DNA of 7,435 bases from an uncultured Clostridia bacterium (GCA_947629635.1 CANREO010000042.1:1-7435); one strand, 5' to 3'. Positions 1 to 6,028 are shown, counted from the first letter of the stretch. Notes: a model not told the origin generated them from the sequence alone. Numbers and translations: made by a program.

Positions 1-276
1 GAGACGATTGTCAAGCACGGAATTTTGAAACACTATACCGATCAGCGAGCGCACTTTGTCGGGCTGTTTGACGATATTCACGCCGCAGATGCTTGCCTCG
101 CCGCAATCGGGCTTAAGCAATGTGCCGAGCATATTTATCGTGGTGGATTTGCCCGCTCCGTTTACGCCCAGAAAGGCAAAAAGGCTGCCTGCTGGCACCT
201 CGAAACTGATGCCGTTTACAGCCTTCACATCGCCGTAGGATTTTGTCAATCCTTTAACTTCGATCGCAATATCCAT
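1..276 (-). CDS. ABC transporter ATP-binding protein, ABC-2/DrrA type (partial, N-terminal 92 residues)
   Basis: This is the ATPase subunit of an ABC exporter, acting on the cytoplasmic face of the membrane. Only the first 92 residues are present; the gene runs off the left edge. The Walker A motif GVNGAGKST lies at residues 37-45, and the Q-loop glutamine is Q84 in the stretch FQNSVLD. That wording after the Q-loop is typical of DrrA/NatA-like ATPases that pair with ABC-2 permeases for drugs, lipids or antibiotics. The ABC signature and Walker B are outside the window. The ATG at 276 is chosen because AGGAT lies a few bases upstream and the reading frame begins with the usual strand motif (IEVKGLTKSYG). 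It starts 7 bases after the phosphodiesterase stop, so the two are probably cotranscribed from the promoter at 851-879. A permease gene should follow to the left. The substrate cannot be told. Confidence 0.93.
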   Translation of the reverse strand, partial: MDIAIEVKGLTKSYGDVKAVNGISFEVPAGSLFAFLGVNGAGKSTTINMLGTLLKPDCGEASICGVNIVKQPDKVRSLIGIVFQNSVLDNRL

Positions 277-283
277 ATCCTAT

Positions 284-832
284 TTACAGCAAGCAATAAT
301 TCAAGATGGCGCCGTCATCCAAATCGCAAATAAAGATGCTTTCTTCATTCAAAACAGCGTAACTGCGGCTCACACCTTCCGGGCTCATACCCAACGCGCC
401 CACGCATACATAAGCCACATCGTCCACGATCCTGATCGATGGCCTGTGAAAATGTCCATAAAACACGATATCTCCCGGAGCGGCGTCCTTGTGAGGCATA
501 TCCGCATTACACTTATGTCCGTGCGTAAAAAAGAGAGTACGGCCATAAAACGGCAACCGATATTCAGGCAAAAACGAAAATTCGCTTATCATCTCGTCCA
601 CTTCACTGTCGCAGTTGCCCTTGACGACGGTCAGCCTGTCGTGTACGGCGTTCAATTGTTCCGCAACTTTCATCGGCGCATAGCCCTCGGGAAATGGATT
701 GCGCGGCCCGTGATTGTAAATATCGCCCAAAAGAACTATTTTCGCGTCTTTGTCGGCGTGTGTCGCAACATCCAAAAATCTTCTGACATTTGCCTCGGAA
801 CCGTGTATGTCTGAACCTATATAAATTTGCAT
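284..832 (-). CDS. yfcE: YfcE-family metallophosphoesterase (phosphodiesterase)
   Basis: This is a 182-residue calcineurin-like phosphodiesterase, close to the usual length for the YfcE/MJ0936 family. It is a cytoplasmic enzyme needing two metal ions and is known in the family for hydrolysing model phosphodiester substrates; the natural substrate is uncertain. All metal-binding blocks are visible in order: D8 and H10 in SDIHG, D37 in GDIYNHGPRNP, N73 in GNCD, H104 in THGH, and H127/H129 in GHFH. The GDxxNHGPRNP block is characteristic of YfcE as opposed to other calcineurin-like enzymes. The ATG at 832 is preceded by GGAGG (838-842) and by a strong promoter at 851-879. The gene sits first in an apparent operon with the ABC ATPase, 7 bases apart, and is divergent from the GH2 gene. 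The function call is firm at family level only. Confidence 0.93.
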   Translation of the reverse strand: MQIYIGSDIHGSEANVRRFLDVATHADKDAKIVLLGDIYNHGPRNPFPEGYAPMKVAEQLNAVHDRLTVVKGNCDSEVDEMISEFSFLPEYRLPFYGRTLFFTHGHKCNADMPHKDAAPGDIVFYGHFHRPSIRIVDDVAYVCVGALGMSPEGVSRSYAVLNEESIFICDLDDGAILNYCLL

Positions 833-850
833 ATCTGCCTCCGTCGATTG

Positions 851-879
851 ATTATATCATACCTTTCAACGACGGTCAA
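851..879 (-). promoter_or_regulatory. Sigma-A promoter of the yfcE/ABC operon
   Basis: On the minus strand there is a -35 TTGACC (874-879), a 17-base spacer and a perfect -10 TATAAT (851-856) with an extended TGn element directly before it. Transcription should begin near 844, leaving only about a dozen bases before the ATG at 832, so the GGAGG ribosome binding site lies at the very 5' end of the mRNA. Confidence 0.85.
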
Positions 880-909
880 ATTATATTGTAACGGCTTTTT
901 TCAATATGC

Positions 910-938
910 TTGTGGGACGGACAGTTCTATGATATAAT
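910..938 (+). promoter_or_regulatory. Sigma-A promoter of the GH2 (and possibly thyA-folA) transcript
   Basis: A perfect -10 TATAAT (933-938) is preceded by an extended TGn element. The -35 candidate at 910-915, TTGTGG, matches only the TTG core, with 17-base spacing. Transcription should begin near 945, about ten bases before the ATG at 955. This also argues against the longer reading frame from a TTG at 910, which would contain the promoter. Confidence 0.75.
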
Positions 939-954
939 CAAAGCGGAGGATATT

Positions 955-2694
955 ATGTCAATCTGCCGACTTCGCACCCCATTCGAAGTGAGCGACACGC
1001 CGCTTGAGGAATATCCGCGCCCACAATTTGCGCGCGACGGTTATTTTTGTCTCAACGGCAAGTGGGAATATGCCGTTCTTCCCTCATCCGAAATTTTCGA
1101 CGGAAAGTATCAAGGCGAGATCCTTGTTCCTTTCTCCCCCGAAGCGTTGCTGTCGGGGGCTCCGGAAGACATCGTCGTCACTCCCGACGATACGCTGTAC
1201 TACAAACGCGTCTTTTGCCTGCCGAAAGGATTTTTGAAGGCGCGCGCCGTACTGCATTTCGACGCAGTGGATATGATTTGCGTGGCGACGCTGAACGGTC
1301 ATCATCTCGGCGAACATACGGGTGGCTATGTTCCCTTTTCGTTTGACGTGACAGACGCGCTAAAGGATGGCGAAAATGTGATAGAACTTAAGGTGCAAGA
1401 CCTCTCGGACTCGTCTTATCACACGCGCGCAAAACAAGCCCTTAAACACGGAGGCATATGGTACACCCCTCAATCGGGCATCTGGCAAAGCGTATGGCTC
1501 GAAAGTTTGCCCGAAGAATATATTGAGGATGTGACGATCATCCCGGATATAGACCACGACGCCCTGCGCCTCTCCTTCGAAAAACACGGCGATATTCCAA
1601 TAGAAGTTATTGCCCTCGACGCAGACAAGCAGATTGCCGCCGCAACTTGCTATGGCAATGAGATCACGCTCGAACTTAAAGATTACGCGCTTTGGACTCC
1701 GCAAGACCCAAAGCTTTACGACCTCGTTTTCAAAATGGGCAGCGATGTTGTAAAATCATATTTCGGAATGCGCAAATTCAGTTGGGTCACCGATGAAAAC
1801 GGCTTAAAACGACCGGGGCTGAACAATAAACCTTATTTTATGAGCGGTATTCTTGATCAAGGTTATTGGTCAGACGGTATGCTGACTCCTCCCTCCGACG
1901 AAGCAATGTTATGGGACATAAAACTTGTCAAGTCAATGGGCTTCAACATGTTGAGAAAGCACATAAAAATAGAGCCGCTAAGATGGTACTATCACTGCGA
2001 CAAGGAAGGGATCCTAGTGTGGCAAGATATGGTGTCGGGCGGCACAAAGTACAATTTTTTGTATATCGGCGCGCTCGCCTTCATAGGCATAAACATCAAA
2101 GACAACACTCCGAGCTCATACAAAAAACTCGCGCGTGCCGAGGCGGAAAGCCGAAATGAATTCGAAAGAGAACTTGAAGTAACGGTCAAACATCTTAAAA
2201 ATTGCGTGTCTCTGTGTTGTTGGGTGCCTTTCAACGAGGGTTGGGGGCAATTTGACTCCGCGCGCATAACCGAAAAAATAAAGCGGCTCGATCCCACGCG
2301 CTTAATAGACAGTGTTTCGGGATGGAATGATCAAGGCAAGGGCGATATGCGCAGCATGCACATTTATTTTAAGCCCATTTCAATGCCAAGAGACAAGCGT
2401 TGCCTGGTTTTAAGCGAGTTCGGAGGCTATTCGCTAAACGTCAAGGGCCACACGTACTCTCAAAAAGAATTCGGATATAAAAAATACAAGACCAAAGCAA
2501 GCTTGCAAAAAGCGTTTTCGAAACTCTATATAAACCGAATCCTGCCAAACATAAAAAAGGGTCTCTCCGCAACGGTTTATACACAACTCAGTGACGTCGA
2601 AGAAGAGATAAACGGGCTTGTGACATATGATAGGCGCTCGGTCAAATTTGACGTCGAAGCCATAAAAACAATCAATGAGCAACTGAAGATATAA
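955..2694 (+). CDS. Glycoside hydrolase family 2 protein (beta-glycosidase)
   Basis: This is a 579-residue retaining beta-glycosidase of the GH2 clan (beta-galactosidase, glucuronidase and mannosidase relatives). There is no signal peptide, so it probably acts in the cytoplasm on imported oligosaccharides. The N-terminal jelly-roll sugar-binding domain spans about 25-190 and ends in the typical GGIWYTPQSGIWQSVWLE. An immunoglobulin-like domain spans about 190-280, and a TIM barrel about 285-579. The predicted acid/base is E428 in PFNEGWGQ and the predicted nucleophile is E488 in LSEFGGY. The tail QLSDVEEEINGLVTYDRR is also a GH2 hallmark. The ATG at 955 is chosen because GGAGG lies at 945-949 and the promoter lies between it and the earlier in-frame TTG. 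It belongs to the compact GH2 subgroup with a TPPSDEA-like barrel start, rather than the 1000-residue LacZ type. The exact sugar cannot be read from the sequence. No sugar transporter or regulator is adjacent. Confidence 0.93.
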   Translation: MSICRLRTPFEVSDTPLEEYPRPQFARDGYFCLNGKWEYAVLPSSEIFDGKYQGEILVPFSPEALLSGAPEDIVVTPDDTLYYKRVFCLPKGFLKARAVLHFDAVDMICVATLNGHHLGEHTGGYVPFSFDVTDALKDGENVIELKVQDLSDSSYHTRAKQALKHGGIWYTPQSGIWQSVWLESLPEEYIEDVTIIPDIDHDALRLSFEKHGDIPIEVIALDADKQIAAATCYGNEITLELKDYALWTPQDPKLYDLVFKMGSDVVKSYFGMRKFSWVTDENGLKRPGLNNKPYFMSGILDQGYWSDGMLTPPSDEAMLWDIKLVKSMGFNMLRKHIKIEPLRWYYHCDKEGILVWQDMVSGGTKYNFLYIGALAFIGINIKDNTPSSYKKLARAEAESRNEFERELEVTVKHLKNCVSLCCWVPFNEGWGQFDSARITEKIKRLDPTRLIDSVSGWNDQGKGDMRSMHIYFKPISMPRDKRCLVLSEFGGYSLNVKGHTYSQKEFGYKKYKTKASLQKAFSKLYINRILPNIKKGLSATVYTQLSDVEEEINGLVTYDRRSVKFDVEAIKTINEQLKI

Positions 2695-2754
2695 TAGCGT
2701 AAATGCCGTTTAAAACATATAAAACGAATATTTAAAACATCGAAAGGAGATTTT

Positions 2755-3585
2755 ATGAGCATTGCAGATAAGATATTCATAGACACATGCCGCGACATCA
2801 TCGACAACGGCATAAGCGATGAAGGGTTGAATGTCCGTCCACATTGGGAGGACGGGACTCCAGCTCACACAATAAAGAAATTTTGCATCGTCAACCGATA
2901 CGACCTGAGTAAAGAGTTTCCCATTATCACCCTAAGACGAACGGCATTTAAATCCGCCATAGACGAAATTTTGTGGATATGGCAAAAAAAGAGCAACAAT
3001 GTGAATGAGCTGAACTCCCACATCTGGGACAGTTGGGCGGATGAGACGGGTTCGATAGGCAAGGCATACGGATATCAACTCGGCATAAAACACGTCTATC
3101 CGGAGGGCGAATTCGATCAGGTCGACAGAGTGCTCTACGACCTTAAACACAATCCGCAATCCAGACGCATACTTACAAACATATACAACTTTGCCGATTT
3201 GCATGAGATGCATCTCTATCCCTGCGCTTACTCCATGACTTTCAATGTGACGGGAGACAAACTAAACGGCATACTCAATCAGCGCAGCCAGGATACGCTG
3301 ACCGCAAACAATTGGAACGTCGTGCAATATGCCGTGCTTTTGCATATGTTCGCGCAAGTCAGCGGCCTCAAGGTCGGAGAACTTGTGCATGTGATAAGCG
3401 ACGCACACATCTATGATCGCCATGTTCCTATAGTGGAGGAGATACTCAAAAATCCGCAATATCCCGCCCCACTCTTCAAAATGAATGAAAGCATAGACAA
3501 TTTTTACGACTTCACCGTAGATGACTTCGAACTTATAGATTATAAATATACCAAACTTGACAAAAAAATCGAGGTTGCAATATGA
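2755..3585 (+). CDS. thyA: Thymidylate synthase ThyA
   Basis: This enzyme methylates dUMP to dTMP in the cytoplasm using methylene-tetrahydrofolate, yielding dihydrofolate. It is 276 residues, the normal size for ThyA (E. coli 264). The catalytic cysteine is C157 in LYPCAYS. The paired phosphate-binding arginines R137/R138, the block QRSQD (176-180), N188, and D216-A217-H218 with Y220 are all present, as is the conserved C-terminal VAI. It should be active. It belongs to the divergent group found in Clostridia, in which PCH becomes YPCAY and the usual N-terminal RTGTGT loop is replaced by a DGTPAHTI segment after R28. The ATG at 2755 has AAGGAG at 2744-2749. It follows the GH2 gene after 60 bases with no terminator and overlaps folA by four bases. 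No convincing promoter of its own is seen, so readthrough from the GH2 promoter is possible. Confidence 0.97.
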   Translation: MSIADKIFIDTCRDIIDNGISDEGLNVRPHWEDGTPAHTIKKFCIVNRYDLSKEFPIITLRRTAFKSAIDEILWIWQKKSNNVNELNSHIWDSWADETGSIGKAYGYQLGIKHVYPEGEFDQVDRVLYDLKHNPQSRRILTNIYNFADLHEMHLYPCAYSMTFNVTGDKLNGILNQRSQDTLTANNWNVVQYAVLLHMFAQVSGLKVGELVHVISDAHIYDRHVPIVEEILKNPQYPAPLFKMNESIDNFYDFTVDDFELIDYKYTKLDKKIEVAI

Positions 3586-4094
3586 AAACAATAGTCGCCG
3601 TAGATAATAAATGGGGAATAGGCAAAAACAACAAATTGTTGTTTGACCTAAAAGCGGATATGAGACACTTTGTTGAGCATACGCGAGGCAAAACCGTACT
3701 AATGGGCTACAATACCCTTCTCTCCCTTCCAAACGGCATGCCGCTGAAGGGCCGCAAAAACATCGTGCTTTATCCGGATGGCGACTACAATGACGCAGCC
3801 CAAAAGGGATATATACTTGCGCGCTCGCTTGACGAGCTCTCCGCCCTCCTAAAAGAATGCGGCAACGACGAGGCGTATGTAATCGGCGGCGCAATGATGT
3901 ATAAAACAATGCTCCCCTATTGCGAGGAAGCCATTATCACAAAAGTAGACGCGGACGGCGAAGCGACGGTATTTTTTGACGATCTCGACAAACTAGACAA
4001 TTGGCAATGCGTGAAAATAAGCGAACCCGTTGAGGATTGCGGATATACTATCCGCTTTTGCGTCTATAAAAATACAAATCCCCTACAGTTTTGA
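3582..4094 (+). CDS. folA: Dihydrofolate reductase FolA (divergent cofactor site)
   Basis: FolA reduces dihydrofolate to tetrahydrofolate and so recycles the folate oxidised by ThyA; it is the target of trimethoprim. It is 170 residues, normal for bacterial DHFR (about 160). Visible family blocks are the N-terminal strand IVAVDNKWGIGKNNK, the catalytic acid D26 in DLKADM, MGYNTLLSLPNG, the folate-carboxylate arginine R58 in GRKNIVL, and VIGGAMMY. Several usually conserved residues differ. The M20-loop tryptophan is F21. The arginine after MG is Y43. The two serines that bind the NADPH 2'-phosphate in E. coli are Y64 and P65. The start ATG overlaps the thyA stop (ATGA) and has GAGG at 3571-3574, suggesting translational coupling. 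A hairpin terminator follows about 40 bases downstream of the stop. Confidence 0.95.
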   Translation: MKTIVAVDNKWGIGKNNKLLFDLKADMRHFVEHTRGKTVLMGYNTLLSLPNGMPLKGRKNIVLYPDGDYNDAAQKGYILARSLDELSALLKECGNDEAYVIGGAMMYKTMLPYCEEAIITKVDADGEATVFFDDLDKLDNWQCVKISEPVEDCGYTIRFCVYKNTNPLQF

Positions 4095-4133
4095 AACGCG
4101 CGCATCACGAATGCGAATTATATACAAATAAAA

Positions 4134-4153
4134 AAGCCATCGTAAGATGGCTT
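4134..4153. terminator. Bidirectional terminator shared by folA and the NYN gene
   Basis: A perfect 8-bp stem, AAGCCATC/GATGGCTT, closes a four-base loop (GTAA on plus, a GNRA-type loop). On the minus strand it is followed by six T residues, making a good intrinsic terminator for the NYN gene. On the plus strand the tail is only moderately T-rich (TTCTATTATTT), so termination of thyA-folA may be weaker. Confidence 0.85.
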
Positions 4154-4165
4154 CTATTATTTCAT

Positions 4166-4813
4166 TTAGTCGGCAAGTATCTTGGTGAGTTGCTCCAGCC
4201 ACAAAGCCTGTTGAGCCTTTTCCTCATCGCTGGCACCCGTTGCTGCCGGAGCCGCCTGACGGACGGGCGTGGGTGCTGCCGCTTCTTGAACCGGTGCCGG
4301 TCTTGCTGCCTGTACGCGTCTGGGCGCTACCCTCTGAGGTGCGGCGGCAACTCTCTTGTATCCTGCGTTGAGAACGGTCTGAGAAGAAGCTGCATCGTCG
4401 AGAATGATGACTTTGTTGCAAAGCACGGAGTTCTTATCAGGTTCGATCACGCCGGCGACGACGTCCTTGCCGTATGCCTTAAGATACGCGATGAGCGGAG
4501 TGATGTCTCCGTTGCCATAGATGATGAAGAATCCGTCAATATTGGGGAATTGCGCAAGTCTTGCGGCGTCGATGACTTGGCGCAAATCAAGCTTGCCCTT
4601 CCTCTTTTTGGGAAGTGCGGAAAGCGCATCATAGCTGTTTTCTTGAATAAACTCGCCGTAATCCTTGGTGCGTTTTGCGGAATAACCATAAAACTTGCAG
4701 GCTGCGATCTCACCGTAACGAGAAAGCTCCTCAAGAGCAGACGCGAACACGCTGAAAGGCACTCTGACGCTCTCGATGTCCGCAAGCACAACATATTTCT
4801 TATTTGCTGCCAT
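4166..4813 (-). CDS. NYN-domain (DUF88/LabA-like) protein with Ala/Pro/Arg-rich tail
   Basis: This is a 215-residue protein with an N-terminal PIN-like NYN fold, a family that includes metal-dependent RNases. The first acidic motif is at 11-15 (ADIES, where DGEN is usual). The second is at 73-82 (KGKLDLRQVID). The third is at 97-106 (IIYGNGDITP, where SGDSDF is usual). So D12, D76, D82 and D103 remain, but the first Asp of the third motif is N101 and the Asn of the first is S15. Residues about 155-198 are a low-complexity Ala/Pro/Arg/Gln linker, followed by a short helix (about 200-215). The ATG at 4813 is preferred because AGAGGAG precedes it; a TTG at 4831 in the same frame overlaps that site. 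It lies 89 bases after ogg and ends just before the shared terminator. Whether it is an active nuclease or only an RNA-binding fold cannot be told. Confidence 0.75.
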   Translation of the reverse strand: MAANKKYVVLADIESVRVPFSVFASALEELSRYGEIAACKFYGYSAKRTKDYGEFIQENSYDALSALPKKRKGKLDLRQVIDAARLAQFPNIDGFFIIYGNGDITPLIAYLKAYGKDVVAGVIEPDKNSVLCNKVIILDDAASSQTVLNAGYKRVAAAPQRVAPRRVQAARPAPVQEAAAPTPVRQAAPAATGASDEEKAQQALWLEQLTKILAD

Positions 4814-4828
4814 AATCTTCTCCTCTGT

Positions 4829-4851
4829 CAACCGTCCCTTGTGGGCAGTTG
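4829..4851 (-). promoter_or_regulatory. Hairpin in the 5' leader of the NYN gene
   Basis: On the minus strand CAACTG and CCC pair with GGG and CGGTTG around an ACAA loop, giving nine pairs (one G-T) with a single bulged A. It ends a few bases before the AGAGGAG ribosome binding site. It has no T tract, so it is not a terminator; it may stabilise the mRNA or affect translation. Confidence 0.5.
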
Positions 4852-4865
4852 AAAACCCTTTTTAT

Positions 4866-4907
4866 ATTATATTTTTATTCTAGACTAAAAAGTATAATTT
4901 GTCTAGA
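4866..4907 (-). promoter_or_regulatory. Candidate NYN promoter with upstream inverted repeat
   Basis: A minus-strand TATAAT at 4866-4871 could be a -10, with a start near 4859, but no recognisable -35 lies at the right distance. Instead the -35 zone carries a 7-bp inverted repeat, TCTAGAC (4879-4885) and GTCTAGA (4901-4907), 15 bases apart, the right arm overlapping the ogg stop. This layout suits an activator- or repressor-controlled promoter. Because the region is very AT-rich, the -10 call is tentative. Confidence 0.4.
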
Positions 4908-5709
4908 CTTTTTTTTCTCTTTTATAATAAAAGAGCCATTGTTGCACAAAACCGGCATATTTTCCGTACTTTTTGACAAGTAAAACAGACATTTTGTCGG
5001 CCGGCACGCCGGGATACTCTTCCTCGAAAACTTTTTTTATCCAAGTGTCCACGGGGAATACGTCAAATCGATTGAACCCGAAAAGCAATACGCAATCCGC
5101 TACTTTTCTGCCGATGCCGTACAGTGACATAAGCTTAAGGCGCAACGCCTCGGTATCCAGATTTTTCCATTCGTAAATATCCTCGCCGACAAGAGTTTTT
5201 GCCACTCTATCAAGGTATGCCGCGCGATATCCAGCTCCCACCGACGCAAAATAGCTCTCGCCGGCGCTCGCAAGTGCCTCGACCGTAGGAAACGCATGGT
5301 ATCCTCCCATATCGTCGCCCAAGCCGTCGCATATGCGTTCAATGATCCCCTTGATGCGCGGTATGTGATTGTTTTGAGAAATGATAAAGGAAAACAGAGC
5401 TTCGGTCGGATCCTGTCTCAAGATGTGTATGCCTTTGCCGAATGCGATCGCCTCCGAAAGCAGAGCTTTATCATCCACTTCGCGTTGGATAAACCCGTAG
5501 TCGGTGTCAAAATCCAAATAACGGTTGAAAAACTCGCTGCTGTCGCTGTCTACGATCCATCTGTCGCCGCTGTCTCTCACTTCGGCCATATGCCCGAGAG
5601 CGTTTATTTTGTATCCTCCGTCTATTGGTTTAAAGCGGAACACTTGGCCACACTCCAAAGTGGCGCCTATGTCGAAATATGGGGTCTTTGGTATTTCAAA
5701 ACTTTCCAT
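4903..5709 (-). CDS. ogg: 8-oxoguanine DNA glycosylase/AP lyase, OGG1-like
   Basis: This 268-residue protein removes oxidised guanine (8-oxoG) from DNA in base excision repair. Its layout is that of OGG1: an N-terminal domain with FDIGATLECGQVFRF (about 12-26), a HhH-GPD core with DPTEALFSFIISQNNHIPRI (100-119), then the helix-hairpin-helix LYGIGRKVADC (196-206) and PVDTW (219-223). K202 matches the Schiff-base lysine (human K249) and D221 the catalytic aspartate (human D268). There is no C-terminal four-cysteine iron-sulfur cluster, unlike MutY/Nth. OGG1-like enzymes of this type are known in Clostridia. The ATG at 5709 is chosen because the protein match begins here; extending upstream would read through the rpmA terminator. 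There is no ribosome binding site in front of this ATG. AlkA-type methyladenine glycosylase is the alternative, but the lysine favours OGG. Confidence 0.9.
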   Translation of the reverse strand: MESFEIPKTPYFDIGATLECGQVFRFKPIDGGYKINALGHMAEVRDSGDRWIVDSDSSEFFNRYLDFDTDYGFIQREVDDKALLSEAIAFGKGIHILRQDPTEALFSFIISQNNHIPRIKGIIERICDGLGDDMGGYHAFPTVEALASAGESYFASVGAGYRAAYLDRVAKTLVGEDIYEWKNLDTEALRLKLMSLYGIGRKVADCVLLFGFNRFDVFPVDTWIKKVFEEEYPGVPADKMSVLLVKKYGKYAGFVQQWLFYYKREKKV

Positions 5710-5714
5710 GATCA

Positions 5715-5741
5715 ATAAAAAACGCCGTCCGAGGACGGCGT
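5715..5741 (-). terminator. Intrinsic terminator of the rplU-prp-rpmA operon
   Basis: On the minus strand an 8-bp GC-rich stem, ACGCCGTC/GACGGCGT, with a four-base CTCG loop, is followed by a run of T residues. It starts a few bases after the rpmA stop at 5747 and ends 5 bases before the ogg ATG at 5709. Confidence 0.93.
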
Positions 5742-5744
5742 CAA
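5715..5744 (-). promoter_or_regulatory. Possible ogg promoter embedded in the rpmA terminator
   Basis: On the minus strand TTGACG (5739-5744) is a near-consensus -35 and TTTTAT (5715-5720) matches four of six -10 bases, with an 18-base spacer made of the terminator hairpin. A start seven bases further falls on the ogg ATG, which would give a leaderless mRNA and would explain the missing ribosome binding site. The -10 is just part of the T tract, so this may be coincidence. Confidence 0.35.
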
Positions 5745-5746
5745 AA

Positions 5747-6028
5747 TCAATTTTCCATTGCGTAAACCGAAACTTGCTTACGCTCCTTGCCAACGCGCTC
5801 GAATTTGACTACACCGTCGATAAGCGCAAACAGGGTGTCATCCTTGCCAATGGACACATTGTTGCCAGGATGATATTTTGTGCCTCTTTGCCTCACCAAA
5901 ATGTTGCCCGCCAGTACAAACTGTCCGTCTGCGCGCTTGGGCCCCAAACGTTTTGACTCGCTGTCGCGACCGTTGTGCGACGAGCCCGTACCTTTTTTAT
6001 GAGCGAACAATTGAATGTTGATAAACAT
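5747..6028 (-). CDS. rpmA: 50S ribosomal protein L27 (bL27), Prp-processed type
   Basis: bL27 is a 50S subunit protein whose N-terminus reaches the peptidyl transferase centre. It is 93 residues, normal for the family, with the hallmark AHKKGTGSSHNGRDSESKRLG at 9-29 and the AGNILVRQRGTKYHPG block at 40-55. Its first nine residues, MFINIQLFA, form the Firmicutes N-terminal extension that Prp must remove to expose the mature H10 end. The usual cleavage motif is LQFFA; here it reads IQLFA. The ATG at 6028 is one base after the prp stop, and its ribosome binding site GGAGGT lies within the last codons of prp. A strong terminator follows the stop. The gene obg, which often comes next in Firmicutes, is not here. 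Confidence 0.97.
   Translation of the reverse strand: MFINIQLFAHKKGTGSSHNGRDSESKRLGPKRADGQFVLAGNILVRQRGTKYHPGNNVSIGKDDTLFALIDGVVKFERVGKERKQVSVYAMEN

Larger units (their letters stand above)
848..941. repeat. 14-bp inverted repeat formed by the two divergent -10 regions
   Basis: The 14-mer TATGATATAATCAA occurs at 928-941 on the plus strand and, perfectly inverted, at 848-861. The arms are 66 bases apart. Each arm holds the extended -10 element of one of the two divergent promoters, so the repeat may just reflect two near-identical core promoters, or it may be a paired operator. Confidence 0.85.

Noticed and set aside
910..954. Longer start (TTG at 910) for the GH2 gene
   Set aside because: The extra 15 codons contain the -10 element and the ribosome binding site of the ATG at 955.
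2690..2695. TATAAT at the end of the GH2 gene as a thyA promoter
   Set aside because: No -35 at 16-18 bases and no extended TGn; the T-A-T-A run overlaps the GH2 stop.
3262..3909. Open frame of 215 codons on the minus strand
   Set aside because: It is antisense to thyA and folA, both of which are certain; no ribosome binding site or motif.
4814..4831. TTG start at 4831 for the NYN gene
   Set aside because: It overlaps the ribosome binding site of the ATG at 4813 and adds no family-conserved residues.
4091..4852. Open frame of 253 codons on the plus strand
   Set aside because: It is antisense to the NYN gene and passes through the terminator; the Cys- and Arg-rich translation resembles no protein.
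4879..4918. The TCTAGAC/GTCTAGA repeat plus the following T run as a plus-strand terminator
   Set aside because: The stem is only 7 bp with a 15-base loop, and no plus-strand gene ends nearby; the T run lies within the 3' codons of ogg on the other strand.
5710..5793. Longer start for ogg at 5793
   Set aside because: It would read through the rpmA terminator hairpin and into rpmA in another frame; family similarity begins at the ATG at 5709.
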